Shown here in pieces: positions 35,587 through 44,816 of a stretch of 64,000 nt of DNA. The notes under the pieces were generated by a model, which was given only the letters and a program-made list of their open reading frames with translations, did not search any database and was not told where the DNA came from. Made by a program: the position numbers and the translations under genes. This stretch comes from CAWAYH01 sp963786195 (GTDB lineage Bacteria; Acidobacteriota; Vicinamibacteria; Vicinamibacterales; 2-12-FULL-66-21). The first letter of the stretch is position 1. Each line of letters starts with the position of its first letter. The stretch is from positions 124,001 through 188,000 of the forward strand of contig CAWAYH010000005.1 in the NCBI GenBank assembly GCA_963786195.1. The letters run 5' to 3'.

Positions 35587-37386
35587 TCAGAATCCGCCGG
35601 CGATCAATCGCTCGCGGCCGGTGGCCACCTCATAGATGAACACCCCGTAGTTGTTGGCGACCTTCTTCGTGTAGGCGTAGAACCGTCCGTCGAGCGACCG
35701 GCTCCAGTCCTTCGTTTTCAGCAGCGACTGATCCTCGGCGCGCCGCACGTTGGTGCCATCGAGGTCCATCGAGAAGACCGCTTCCGTCGACCTCGGGCCC
35801 GAAATGAAGTGCGCAGTCTTGCCGTCGGTGCTCCAGGTCAGGCAGCAATCGGGGACGTCATTGCGCGTGAGCGTTTTCTTTTCCGATCCATCCGGGCGCA
35901 GGAGGACGATCTCCTGGCCTGCCTCCGCCTTCGCCATGTCGCCCTCCGCCATTTCCTTCCACGTGCGTTTGACCGCGGGTTGCTGGGTCGCGGCGATCCA
36001 GCGGCCATCGGGCGTCCATTGCGGCCCGAAGGTACTGAAGTCCGGCCCCGACAGCTCCTTCAACCCGGTGCCGTCGCGCCGAATCACATAGATCTGTTCG
36101 GCAAAGAGCGCGTTGTCCGGCCGCCCCTGAAATGCAATCCACTGGCCGTCCGGGGAGAAGAAGGACTGATAGTAGCCGCCGCTCTTCATCCTGGTCAGCC
36201 GCGTCGGGTTCGACCCGTCGGCATTCATGATGTACAGGTCCATCTGTCCGTCGCGCTTCGACGAGAACACGATCTGCTTGCCATCCGGCGACCAGGACGG
36301 TTGCACGTCCTCCACGGGATTGGGCGTCAGTTTGCGCAGGCCTGAGCCGTCGGCATGGATGCTGTAGACGGCGTAGCCCTTGTCCTTCAGATCCGCATTC
36401 GACTCGAACACGAGCGACTTTCCATCGGGCGACCACTGGGGGTTGTAATACGCGATCTGCCGCGGCTTGTCGCCGCCGACGACTTCGCGCTCGTGGCCGC
36501 TGGCGATATCGCGAACGAAGACGCCGCTCCGGTCGTCCACGACTTTCGTGTACGTGGCCAGACGCCCGTCCGCCGAGACGCTGGGCGAGAAGCCTTCGGC
36601 GTCCATGACGCGGCGCGCGTCGGATCCGTCGGCCGCCATCGAGAACAGTTCCTGCTTCCCGTTCCGGCTGGACGTAAAGAAGATGCGCTGCACGCCGCCG
36701 GCCCAGCTCGGACTGGCGTCCGCGACGTCGTTGCCGGTCAGGTTCTGCAATCCCTGGCCGTCGACGTTGACGGCCATGATTTCAGAGGACGCGCGCCGTT
36801 TCGCATGATCCTCGGGCGTCAGCTCGCGCCAGTCGGTCTTGGGTGGAAACTCACGCGTGAACACGACGCGATCGTTCGAGATGAACACCGGCGCCTGATC
36901 GTTGCCCGGCCCGCTCGTGATCAGGCGTTGTCCGGTTCCGTCAGCGGACGCGACGGAGAGGTCGCGCCAGTCCGCGGGGAGCGCGGTGGTCGCGGTCCAC
37001 GCGACGCGCGCGCCGTTCGGGGAAAACGCAGGGGCGGCGTCTGGTCGCGGGCCCGTGCTGATCGTCCGCCGTGCCGTACCGTCCGCCGCCATGATCTGGA
37101 TTTTTGGCGAGCCGCCCGTGTCGGACGTGAAGGTGATGAAGCGGCCGTCCGCCGACCATTGCGGCTGAGCGTCGTTCTGCTTCGCGTCGGTCAGCCGTTT
37201 CAACCCGCTGCCGTCCAGGTTGATCGTGTAGACGGCCGGCTTGCCGTCCCGCGTCGACTCGAAGATCAGCGACCGGCCGTCCGGCGCAAAGCGCGGATTG
37301 TAGTAGCGCGCCGGCTGTGTCTGGGCGGCGGGGCCGAGCACCGACAGACCGAGCAGCAGGACGACGATCAGCGAGCGAGCTGACAT
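35587..37386 (-). CDS. Secreted TolB-like PD40 beta-propeller protein
   Basis: 599 residues with a signal peptide (SLIVVLLLGLSVLGPAAQTQ). Many PD40 repeats of the form W/F-S-P-D-G-K are seen: YNPRFAPDGRSLIFESTRDG, PQWSADGRFITFTSDTGG, AFSPNGARVAWTATTA, YNPQWSPDGKSLVFESNADL, PSWSPDGKQIVFSSKRDG, SFFSPDGQWIAFQG and PQWTPDGRWIAATQ. They form one or two propellers for protein or glycan contacts; no protease domain is attached. Intact, unlike its relative at 22.9-23.8 kb. Confidence 0.9.
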   Translation of the reverse strand: MSARSLIVVLLLGLSVLGPAAQTQPARYYNPRFAPDGRSLIFESTRDGKPAVYTINLDGSGLKRLTDAKQNDAQPQWSADGRFITFTSDTGGSPKIQIMAADGTARRTISTGPRPDAAPAFSPNGARVAWTATTALPADWRDLSVASADGTGQRLITSGPGNDQAPVFISNDRVVFTREFPPKTDWRELTPEDHAKRRASSEIMAVNVDGQGLQNLTGNDVADASPSWAGGVQRIFFTSSRNGKQELFSMAADGSDARRVMDAEGFSPSVSADGRLATYTKVVDDRSGVFVRDIASGHEREVVGGDKPRQIAYYNPQWSPDGKSLVFESNADLKDKGYAVYSIHADGSGLRKLTPNPVEDVQPSWSPDGKQIVFSSKRDGQMDLYIMNADGSNPTRLTRMKSGGYYQSFFSPDGQWIAFQGRPDNALFAEQIYVIRRDGTGLKELSGPDFSTFGPQWTPDGRWIAATQQPAVKRTWKEMAEGDMAKAEAGQEIVLLRPDGSEKKTLTRNDVPDCCLTWSTDGKTAHFISGPRSTEAVFSMDLDGTNVRRAEDQSLLKTKDWSRSLDGRFYAYTKKVANNYGVFIYEVATGRERLIAGGF

Positions 37387-37413
37387 GGGCGCTCCTTGGG
37401 AACGCCTGTCATT

Positions 37414-37440
37414 GTAGACATCCGACAGGAGAATGTCTAC
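37414..37440. promoter_or_regulatory. Inverted repeat upstream of the PD40 gene
   Basis: GTAGACAT-N11-ATGTCTAC, perfect 8-base arms, 28-54 bases before the PD40 start codon (minus strand). The arms resemble BlaI/CopY-type half sites, but no such regulator is in the window, so the assignment is only a guess. Confidence 0.4.
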
Positions 37441-37444
37441 CGCG

Positions 37445-38228
37445 CTATCGGCGCGTCACGTGAGCGGCCACGGCGAGCCACTGCCCGTTCCGCCGGACCC
37501 ACACATCCGTGTAGCGGCCGGCGCCCGGCGCACCGTCCGGCTGCGTGAACGTCGTCCTCGCGTGCACAATCGCGAAGTCGTTCATCACCCGGACGTTCAC
37601 GTCGTGGACCTCGAGGTTGCCGATCGTGGCCGGCCTCGCCGTGCGTTCCAGGAACTCCGCCCGGTCGATGAGCGTTCCATCCGGCAGCGTGCAGAGGAAG
37701 TCGTCCGCGAGGATCTCCCGAAAGCGGTTCAGGTTCGAGGTTTTCACCGATTCGATGTAGTCGTCGTTGAGCCGGAGCAGCGCGTCCAGGTCGGCCGCCC
37801 GATTGTCAGTCTGCGTAGGCATGCGAAGACCCCTCAGCGTCGTGTCGTCGACGCGAATGACAATGGTGGTGTAGCTCACGATGGCCGCGAGGATGTCGGC
37901 CCGCGGTCCGCTGCGCCATTCGTCGCTGCCGTAGAACGCGTCCTCGATCCGGGTCCGGTCGTCCAGGCTGTCGAACGCGCGCATCAACATCCACGAGTCG
38001 CTGTCGTGCAGGGAGGGCCCGAACGCGACGACATCCACCTTCCACTTCGTCAGCAGCGGCAGCGCCTGGCCGAGGAACAGCGCGTGGAAGCGGTCGCGGG
38101 TGCCGGGTTTGAGGTTGTAGGACCGGACTTCGAGCACACGCGTGCTGCTCGACGACCGGTTCAGCGCGCTGCTGGGTGGATGCGGCCGCCAGCAGCGTAA
38201 GCGCGGCCAGCGCGGGGACGGTGGTCAT
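37445..38228 (-). CDS. NIPSNAP - SnoaL-like fusion protein, exported (one frameshift)
   Basis: A signal peptide (MTTVPALAALTLLAAASTQQ) lies in one frame; after a shift near 38150-38170 the mature protein continues VLEVRSYNLKPGTRDRFHAL. Residues of the first half form a NIPSNAP dimeric alpha-beta barrel (LFLGQALPLLTKWKVDVVAF, then SWMLMRAFDSLDDRTR and FYGSDEWRSGPRADILA). The second half is a SnoaL/DUF4440-type NTF2 fold: LLRLNDDYIESVKTSNLNRF, REILADDFLCTLPDGTLIDR, FAIVHARTTFTQPDG, YTDVWVRRNGQWLAVAAHVT. This domain pairing is uncommon. Function unknown. Confidence 0.8.
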
Positions 38229-38302
38229 CTTCGCGGATCGTGGCCGCGTCCCGGGTCCGCGGGCTATCACAAAGTTTCGCCGCGGCTCCGCTGCGGCGGT
38301 GA

Positions 38303-38345
38303 GCCACGGATGGTGTCCGTGGTGTCCGTGTTGTCCGTGGTTGTT
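38303..38345 (-). repeat. Dispersed ACCACGGACAACA repeat, inverted copy
   Basis: On the minus strand TAACAACCACGGACAACACG is followed by GACACCACGGACACCATCCG. Same family as 6472-6497 and 16550-16590. It reaches the stop codon of the kinase gene at 38344. Confidence 0.5.
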
Positions 38346-40636
38346 ATCCGCGACTGTGGTCCGCGGCCGCAGGCCGCGGCTGCGCCCCGTCGTGGAGCCG
38401 ATCGAGCAACTGATCGAACTCCGGCCGTCCGCGGTAGGTGTCGAGGAGCCACCGGTTGGTGGCGACGACCGAGAACGGCGCGGCGCCGCCATCGACACAG
38501 GCGGCCAGCGTCGTCTGAACGCCGGACGGATCGCCCAGGCCCAGCTGCACGGATAGATGCGCGACCGGGACGACGTATTCGCCGCGGCTTTGTCGCTCGG
38601 TCAGTTCATCGCCCAGCCGCCGCGCATCGGCGAGGCGTCCGGCGCGCCCGTACACCATCCCGAGCACGCCGATGTAGATGGGTGCGCGCGTCCGCGCGAC
38701 GACCTGCTCCGCGGCGGCGATGGCGTCCTCATGGCGGCCGGCCATGAGCAGCGCGACGGTCAACGGCCAGCGCGGGCCCAGCGACATCCGGCTGAAGCTC
38801 GAGCGCCTGACGCGCATGCCGCTCGGCCGCGGCGAAGTCGCCCATCGCGCATTCGGCGGATGCGGCGAGGAAGTGCACGACCGATGAATGCGGATCCAGC
38901 TCCAGCGCGCGACCGAGTCGACTTCGGGCCTCGCCGTACTGGTACTCGGTCGCGAGGAATAGCGCGAAGTACACCTCGAACATCGCCGTCCGCGAGCTCA
39001 GCGCGAGCGCCTGCTGAAACGGTTCGCGCGCCGCCCGCCAGTGCCGCTCGAAGTAGAACTCGTAGAGCGCCTTGGAAAAATGCGCTTCCGGCAGGGAGGG
39101 GTCCAGCGCCAGCGCCTTCGTGACCGCTTCGAGCGCGCGCGGCTGGCTGTGTTCGAACGGCGTCCAACCGTACACCCGCAGGATCGAGTAACAGTCAGCG
39201 AGGCCCGCGTACGCCAGCGCATACTGCGGATCCAGCGCGATCGCGTCCTCGAAGTACCGGATTGCCATGCCGAACACGGCAGGGGAGCGCTGGTTCCAGA
39301 AGTATCGACCTCTCAGGTACAGGTCGTACGCGTGGAGATTCTCGGTCGGGCGGCGCACGGCGGCACGCGCGTCGACCGCGAGCGCGGGCGCGAGCGCGCT
39401 GACGATCGATGTCACGATCTCGTCCTGGACGTCGAACACGTCGGCCATCTCCCGGTCGTAGCGCCCCGACCAGATGTGATAGCCGTCCTCGACGTTCGTC
39501 AGCTGCACGGTGATGCGCAGCCGGCTGCCCGCGCGTCGAACGCTGCCCTCGAGCACCGAGCCGACCCCGAGCTCGCGGCCGATTTCGCGGATGTCGGCCT
39601 GCTGTCCGCGAAACCGGAACGACGAGGTACGCGATGCGACCCGGAGACCAGTCAGGCGCGTCAGCGCGTTGACGAGATCCTCCGAGAGCCCGTCGCTGAA
39701 GTACTGGTTGTCAGCCTCCGCGCTCAGGTTGGCAAATGGCAGCACGGCAATCGACGTCGGCGCGGGGCTGGCGGCCGCCGGCGTCGCCCCTGGCCGAACG
39801 TCGGAGATCGACTCGAGGGCGACCGCGAGCGCCTGGGCCGACGTGAACCGCTGGCCGGCGTCCTTCTCCAGGCAGCGCCTGACGATCGCAGCGAGGCCGG
39901 GCGGCGTGTCCGTGCTGAAGATCAAGGCGGACGGCGGCTCGCTCAGGATCGCGCTCATCGTGTCCGCCGGAGTGGCGCCGCGAAAGGCCCGCCGACCGGT
40001 GAGCATCTCGAAGAGAATTGCGCCGCACGCGAAGAGATCGGCGCGATGGTCGACCTCGAGGCCGCGCACCTGTTCGGGCGCCATGTACCCGAGCGTTCCT
40101 AGAATCGTCCCACGGAGCGTGTGGAGCCGCGTGATCGACGTGTCGCCCTCATCGAAATGGCGGACGGGCTTCGCCAGGCCGAAGTCCAGGAGCTTGAGCT
40201 GACCCTCGGTCGTGATGAACAGGTTCTCCGGCTTCAGGTCGCGATGGACGATGCCGGCGGCATGAGCGGCGGCAAGGCCGGCCACCATCTGCAGCGCCAG
40301 CGAGAGCGTTCGTGGCGTGCCGATCGGGCCCCGCTCGAGCAGGTTGCGAAGCGTCTCGCCGTTCAACAGCTCCGTGACGAGGAAGGGCACCGCGCCGACG
40401 CCGACGTCGAAGATCGCCACCACGTTCGGGTGCGACAGCGCCGCGACGGCTCGTGCTTCCTGTTCGAAGCGGCTCAGCCGCTCGGGGTCCGCGACCGCGC
40501 CTTCCGAGAGGACTTTGATCGCGACGTCCCGGCCGAGCCGGAGGTCGCGCGCGCGATACACCTCGCCCATGCCGCCCGCGCCAAGCGGCGCGACGATCTC
40601 GTACGGACCGAGCCGGCTTCCAGCCTCCAGCGCCAT
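38344..40636 (-). CDS. Ser/Thr kinase - TolB-like domain - TPR protein (one frameshift)
   Basis: About 763 residues. Kinase domain: LGPYEIVAPLGAGGMGEVYR, VAIKVLSEGA, GIVHRDLKPENLFITTEG, LLDFGLAKPV and GYMAPEQVRGLEVDHRADLF. After a short linker comes the TolB/FlgO-like domain often fused to such kinases: SIAVLPFANLSAEADNQYFS, DGLSEDLVNALTRLTGLRVA and GSVLEGSVRRAGSRLRITVQ. TPRs then follow to the end (YFEDAIALDPQYALAYAGLA, then HARQALELQPDVAGPRWPLT across the shift near 38774-38779). No transmembrane helix is obvious between kinase and TolB-like parts. Input signal and targets unknown. Confidence 0.88.
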
Positions 40637-40737
40637 CGAATCAGGTCACAGCGTAATCCACGCTCGCCTGCGCTATCAAAATCTTTGGGTGGCGCCTCTT
40701 CCAGGAGGAAACCGGTTCCGCCGTCCGAGCGTCTGTT

Positions 40738-40860
40738 AAGGCTGACGCTCGTTCGGCGGTGCGAGCGAGCGAGGCGAGCGAGCCACGGGATCGGAGCGCG
40801 CCGGCGAAGCGGCGCGCGAGAGAGCGTGTAGGGGAGTCCGAGGGGCGAAGCCCCTCGGAT
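40738..40860 (+). repeat. Palindromic leader repeat, copy 2 (simplest form)
   Basis: The uninterrupted form of the element: AAGGCTGACGCTCGTTCGGC, GCGAGCGAGC units, hairpin GCGCGCCG-GCGAAG-CGGCGCGC, GAGAGAGCGTGT, and terminal hairpin CCGAGGGGC-GAA-GCCCCTCGG. It ends 25 bases before the AraC-type gene and reads in the same direction. The terminal loop contains GCGAAGC, known as an exceptionally stable DNA mini-hairpin. Confidence 0.7.
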
Positions 40861-40885
40861 AGAATAGAAACCAGCCACCGGAGCC

Positions 40886-41833
40886 ATGCACGTGAGCACA
40901 ATGACGCGAACACGGTTGATGCAGTCCGGCGTCGGGCTCGTCGAGAACCTTCGGAGCGCCGGCGCGCAGCCGGCGAATGGCCACAAGGACTATTCTCCGG
41001 CGTTCCAGGTCTGCCTGCCATATCGCGGCCTGTTCGTCTGGCATGTGGGTGACGACGACGTCATCGGCGACGCCAACCAGGTGTTGTTCGTGACCGGGGG
41101 CGAGAGTTTCCACCTGACCCAGCCGACGGCCGGTCAGTATGCGGAGCTGATCATCACACCGGATCCGGAGATCCTGGGCGAACTCGTCCACGACTCTCCG
41201 GATCGGCTGGCGCGCCATCCGTTGTTCCGCCGGCGCAGCCGCCGCGCGGATCTGGCGCTCCTGCGTCTTCGCGCGCGGTACCTGCACGGTGCCACGCACG
41301 GCAACGGTGACGTCGTCGCGGCCGAGGAGCTCGTGATGGGCCTGCTGCGCGCGGCGCTCGCGGTCGACGATCGCTTCTGTGATGCGAGTCGTCCGACGCG
41401 CCGCCTGATCGGGCGGACGAAAGAGTTCCTCGAAGGACGCCTGTCCGATCCGATCAGGCTGACGGACGTCGCGCGGGCGGTTGGCGCATCACCCGCGTAC
41501 CTCACTGATGTGTTCCGGCGGGTCGAAGGCATCCCGTTGCACCGGTATCTGACGCAGCTGCGGCTGGGTCGTGCCCTGGTCGAGCTCCCGCACAGCGACG
41601 ACCTCACGACCCTCGCGCTCGATCTGGGCTTCTCCAGCCACAGCCACTTCACGTCGGCGTTCCGGCGTGCGATAGGCTGCACGCCGTCCGAGTTCCGCGC
41701 ATCGACTCGCAGGCCGCGCGAGACGCGCCCGCACCACGAGAGCGCGTCGGTTACGCACCGTCGACGAACGCCCCCCGACGATCGTCTGACGTGGTCGGTA
41801 GCCTACTCGAGGAGGAACCTCGTGAGCGATTGA
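40886..41833 (+). CDS. AraC-family transcriptional regulator
   Basis: 315 residues. The N-terminal cupin-like ligand domain includes FQVCLPYRGLFVWHVGDDDV and NQVLFVTGGESFHLTQPTAG. The C-terminal double HTH is FLEGRLSDPIRLTDVARAVG, then ASPAYLTDVFRRVEGIPLHR and LALDLGFSSHSHFTSAFRRA with the AraC signature IGCTPSEFRAS. The ATG lies 25 bases after repeat copy 2. Its 3' end overlaps the convergent hydrolase gene by 31 bases. Targets unknown. Confidence 0.9.
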   Translation: MHVSTMTRTRLMQSGVGLVENLRSAGAQPANGHKDYSPAFQVCLPYRGLFVWHVGDDDVIGDANQVLFVTGGESFHLTQPTAGQYAELIITPDPEILGELVHDSPDRLARHPLFRRRSRRADLALLRLRARYLHGATHGNGDVVAAEELVMGLLRAALAVDDRFCDASRPTRRLIGRTKEFLEGRLSDPIRLTDVARAVGASPAYLTDVFRRVEGIPLHRYLTQLRLGRALVELPHSDDLTTLALDLGFSSHSHFTSAFRRAIGCTPSEFRASTRRPRETRPHHESASVTHRRRTPPDDRLTWSVAYSRRNLVSD

Positions 41834-42600
41834 ACATACAGCTCCGGTGCCGTTGTCATGCCTTCATGCGCCTGGCCCGCGAGCACCTCGATGCGGACGT
41901 CTGGGAGCGCTGCGGCGAGCGCGTCCGTCGCGTACAGGTCGCGGCGGCTCTCCGATCCGATCTGCAGGAGAACGGGGCACCCGAGGCTGTGAAAACGCTC
42001 GGCGCTGAAGTCGTATCGGCTGAGGGCGCGAAGATCGCCGAGCGATGCCCTCGCGTCGCTGATGATCGGCGGCCAGAGGTCCGTGGCGCGAAGCGCCTCG
42101 AGCTCCGCAACCGGAACGAAGAGCCTGTCACGGAAGAATGTCATCGCGAAGTCGTCCCATGCGCCCGCCGCCGCCAGCCGTTCCAGCGGAACCATCGCAT
42201 CCGGTGATACCACCCGCGGCCACGCGGGCTCGTACAGCACGAGTCTCCGTACTCGATCCGGCACCATCGCGGCCGCTGCCAGGCTGCACTGCGCGCCGTA
42301 CGAGTGGCCGACCAGAAACACCGGCTCGCCAAGACTCTCGATCACCGCGACGACGTCCCGCGCCTCTTCATCGACGCTGTGGCCTTCGGTCGCGTCGGTC
42401 TCGCCTCGCCCTCTTCGTGCGATGGTGCAGATCGTGAACTGACGTCGCAACATCGGTGTGACGAACTCCCAGTTGGTGTGATGGTCGCTGAAGCCACCAT
42501 GGACCAGTACCAGCGGCGGACCGCTGCCGTCCTGATCGAACGAGACGCGCGCGCCGCTTGGCGAGATGACGTGCTTCAACGTGCCCTCCCTACCGGACAA
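41803..42600 (-). CDS. Alpha/beta hydrolase
   Basis: 265 residues without a signal peptide. Core elements: PPLVLVHGGFSDHHTNWEFV, TIARRGRGETDATEGHSVDE, nucleophile elbow VFLVGHSYGAQCSLA (Ser in G-H-S-Y-G) and terminal His in VLAGQAHEGMTTAPE. The acid residue is probably in LLQIGSESRRDLYATD. The sequence belongs to the epoxide-hydrolase/haloperoxidase-like group; the substrate is unknown. It overlaps the AraC gene tail to tail by 31 bases. Confidence 0.9.
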   Translation of the reverse strand: MSGREGTLKHVISPSGARVSFDQDGSGPPLVLVHGGFSDHHTNWEFVTPMLRRQFTICTIARRGRGETDATEGHSVDEEARDVVAVIESLGEPVFLVGHSYGAQCSLAAAAMVPDRVRRLVLYEPAWPRVVSPDAMVPLERLAAAGAWDDFAMTFFRDRLFVPVAELEALRATDLWPPIISDARASLGDLRALSRYDFSAERFHSLGCPVLLQIGSESRRDLYATDALAAALPDVRIEVLAGQAHEGMTTAPELYVQSLTRFLLE

Positions 42601-42662
42601 GACGACTGTGGCGGGAAAGAGTTCAGGGCGCTCTTGACGCGCCGGACCGCTGGTGCAACGCT

Positions 42663-43667
42663 ATGCTACGTATGAGTCTCACATCCTCGCATTTTTCTCC
42701 AGTTCAACCGACGCGCCGGCAGTTCCTCACGAGGGGATTCGCGTGTGCCGGTGGCGCCCTCATCGCTCCGGCGCTTCCCGCGTGGATCGCCAGGCCGCTC
42801 GGCGCCGGGCTGCAGCAGGCCGCCGCGGATCCGCTCGCGCAGATGCGCGCCCAGCTGGGCGCGATCCCGATCGAGACCTCGAAACTCGGCGATCGATTGA
42901 CGCTTCTCTCCGGTCCGGGCGGGAACGTCGTCGTGCTCGACGGCCCCGATGGAAAGGTCGTCGTCGATAGCTTCGTGCAGCCGGCGTGGACCGCGCTCAA
43001 GCAGGCGCTCGACGGCATGGGGAACACGAAGATCACGTCGCTCATCGACACCCACTGGCATTTCGACCATACCGACAACAACGAGAATTTCCGCAAGGCT
43101 GGGGCCGCCATCGTGGCGCACGAGAACACGAAGAAGCGCATGTCGCAGACCCACGAGCTGCTGGGCATGAAGTTTCCGGCCTCGCCGCCCGACGCGCTGC
43201 CGACGCAGACGTTCGCGGGGAAGCACGCGATGGCCGCCAACGGCGAGCAGCTCGCGCTGAGCCACGTTCCGCCCGCGCACACCGATACGGACATCATCAT
43301 CCGGTATCAGAAGGCGAACGTGTTGCACATGGGCGACCTGTTCTTCAACGGGTTCTATCCGTTCATCGACGGCGGGACCGGCGGGAGCATCAACGGGATG
43401 ATCGCGGCCGCCGCGAGCACGCTGAAGATGGTGGACGCGCAGACGAAGATCGTCCCGGGTCACGGTCCGCTGGGCGATCGCGACGCGCTGTCGCGGTTCC
43501 ACGACATGATGGTCACCGTCCGCGACCGCGTGCAGAAACTGAAGAAGGAAGGGAAGACGCTCGAGGAGACCGTTGCCGCGGCGCCGACGAAGGATCTGGA
43601 CGCGACGTGGGGCAAGGGATTCCTTCAGCCGAACCAGTTCGTCACGATCGTCTACGGCCTGCTGTAA
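42663..43667 (+). CDS. Tat-exported MBL-fold hydrolase
   Basis: 334 residues. A twin-arginine signal is seen near residues 18-40: TRRQFLTRGFACAGGALIAP. The MBL domain has NVVVLDGPDGKVVVDSF, zinc motif LIDTHWHFDHTDNNENF (H-x-H-x-D-H), LSHVPPAHTDTDIIIRY, NVLHMGDLFFNGFYPFIDGG and KIVPGHGPLGDRDALSRFHD. Members are varied (quinoprotein-relay SoxH-like and lactamase-like enzymes). It precedes a DUF1080 gene by 15 bases, probably in one operon. Confidence 0.9.
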   Translation: MLRMSLTSSHFSPVQPTRRQFLTRGFACAGGALIAPALPAWIARPLGAGLQQAAADPLAQMRAQLGAIPIETSKLGDRLTLLSGPGGNVVVLDGPDGKVVVDSFVQPAWTALKQALDGMGNTKITSLIDTHWHFDHTDNNENFRKAGAAIVAHENTKKRMSQTHELLGMKFPASPPDALPTQTFAGKHAMAANGEQLALSHVPPAHTDTDIIIRYQKANVLHMGDLFFNGFYPFIDGGTGGSINGMIAAAASTLKMVDAQTKIVPGHGPLGDRDALSRFHDMMVTVRDRVQKLKKEGKTLEETVAAAPTKDLDATWGKGFLQPNQFVTIVYGLL

Positions 43668-43682
43668 ACCATCAGCCGACCG

Positions 43683-44570
43683 ATGCCCCGGACACTGATC
43701 GTTCTCGCGCTGTCAGCGGCCCTGTGCACCGGGGCCGCCGCACAGCGTGGCGCTCCAGCGAACGATCCCGATCGCAAAGACTGGATTCAGCTCTTCAACG
43801 GCAAGGATCTCAACGACTGGCTGGTCAAGTTCTCGCATCACGACCTGGGCGAGAACTTCAACGACACGTTCCGCGTCGAGAACGGGCTCCTTCAGGTTCG
43901 CTACGACAAGTGGACCGGGTTCAACGGTGAGTTCGGCCATCTCTTCTATCGCGAGCCGTTCTCGTACTACCTGCTCGCGGCCGAATATCGCTTCGTGGGC
44001 GAGCAGCTTCCCGCCGCGGGTCCCAAGCTTGGCTGGGCAATCCGCAACAACGGGCTGATGCTGCACGCGCCGCCGCCGAAGACGATGCTCAAGGATCAGG
44101 ACTTTCCGATATCGATCGAAGTCCAGCTGCTGGGCGGCCTGAGCAACGGCAAGCCGCGGACGACCGCCAACCTCTGCACCCCCGGCACGCACGTCGTCAT
44201 GAACGGCGCGCTCTTCACGCCGCACTGCGTCAACTCCACGTCGAAGACCTACGACGGCGATCAGTGGGTGCGCGTGGAGATTCTCGTCCACGGCGACGAG
44301 TTCGTGCGGCACATGATCGACGGCCAGACGGTGCTGGAATACACCAAACCGCAGATTGGCGGCGGCTCCGCGTCACCGACCGATCCTGCGGTGAAGGTGG
44401 ATGGCAAGGCGCTGACCGCCGGCTACATCGCGATCCAGGCCGAAACGGCGCCGACGGACTTCCGCAAGATCGAGCTTCTCAATCTCGAAGGCTGCGCGAA
44501 TCCCAAAGCCAGCAACTACAAGATGTACCTCGCAAAGGCCAACCCGGCCTCGTGCGCCTATTCTCGCTAG
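43683..44570 (+). CDS. DUF1080 (3-keto-disaccharide hydrolase-like) secreted protein
   Basis: 295 residues with a signal peptide (MPRTLIVLALSAALCTGAAA). DUF1080 landmarks: DWIQLFNGKDLNDWLVKFSH, FRVENGLLQVRYDKW, YYLLAAEYRFVGEQLPAAGP, NNGLMLHAPPPKTM, DFPISIEVQLLGG and the closing strands GYIAIQAETAPTDFRKIELL. The fold is a lectin-like jelly roll; some members cleave 3-keto-glycosides. A C-terminal Cys-containing tail (LEGCANPKASNYKMYLAKAN) is characteristic of this subgroup. The stop is followed at once by leader repeat copy 3. Confidence 0.9.
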   Translation: MPRTLIVLALSAALCTGAAAQRGAPANDPDRKDWIQLFNGKDLNDWLVKFSHHDLGENFNDTFRVENGLLQVRYDKWTGFNGEFGHLFYREPFSYYLLAAEYRFVGEQLPAAGPKLGWAIRNNGLMLHAPPPKTMLKDQDFPISIEVQLLGGLSNGKPRTTANLCTPGTHVVMNGALFTPHCVNSTSKTYDGDQWVRVEILVHGDEFVRHMIDGQTVLEYTKPQIGGGSASPTDPAVKVDGKALTAGYIAIQAETAPTDFRKIELLNLEGCANPKASNYKMYLAKANPASCAYSR

Positions 44571-44581
44571 CCGCTGGCTCT

Positions 44582-44793
44582 AAGGCTGATGCTCGTTTCA
44601 CGATGCGAGCGAGCATGGCGAGCGAGCCACGCGACCGGAGCGCGCCGGCGCCCTTCGACTTCGCTCAGGGCGTGGTGAGCATAGTCGAACCACGAAGCGG
44701 CGCGCGACCCTTCGACAGGCTCAGGGTCGCCCTGAGCGACGTCGAAGGGCGAGAGAGCGTGTGGGGGAGTCCGAGGGGCGAAGCCCCTCGGAT
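44582..44793 (+). repeat. Palindromic leader repeat, copy 3, with two nested palindromic insertions
   Basis: Same outer element as 40738-40860 but interrupted twice. One insertion (starting CCCTTCGACTTCGCTCAGGG) splits the loop of the first hairpin between GCGCCGGC and GAAGCGGCGCGC. The second (CCCTTCGAC, then CTCAGGG-TCG-CCCTGAG, then GTCGAAGGG) follows GCGCGCGA and is itself a long hairpin. The terminal hairpin CCGAGGGGC-GAA-GCCCCTCGG is intact and ends 23 bases before the first beta-helix gene. Confidence 0.7.
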
Positions 44794-44816
44794 TGGACTG
44801 GTGGGAGGACTCTGTG

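Noticed and set aside
37414..37440. BlaI-regulated operon including a beta-lactamase
   Set aside because: The dyad only loosely resembles BlaI half-sites. There is no BlaI/BlaR gene in the window, and the B3-type gene is 12 kb away without a similar site noticed.
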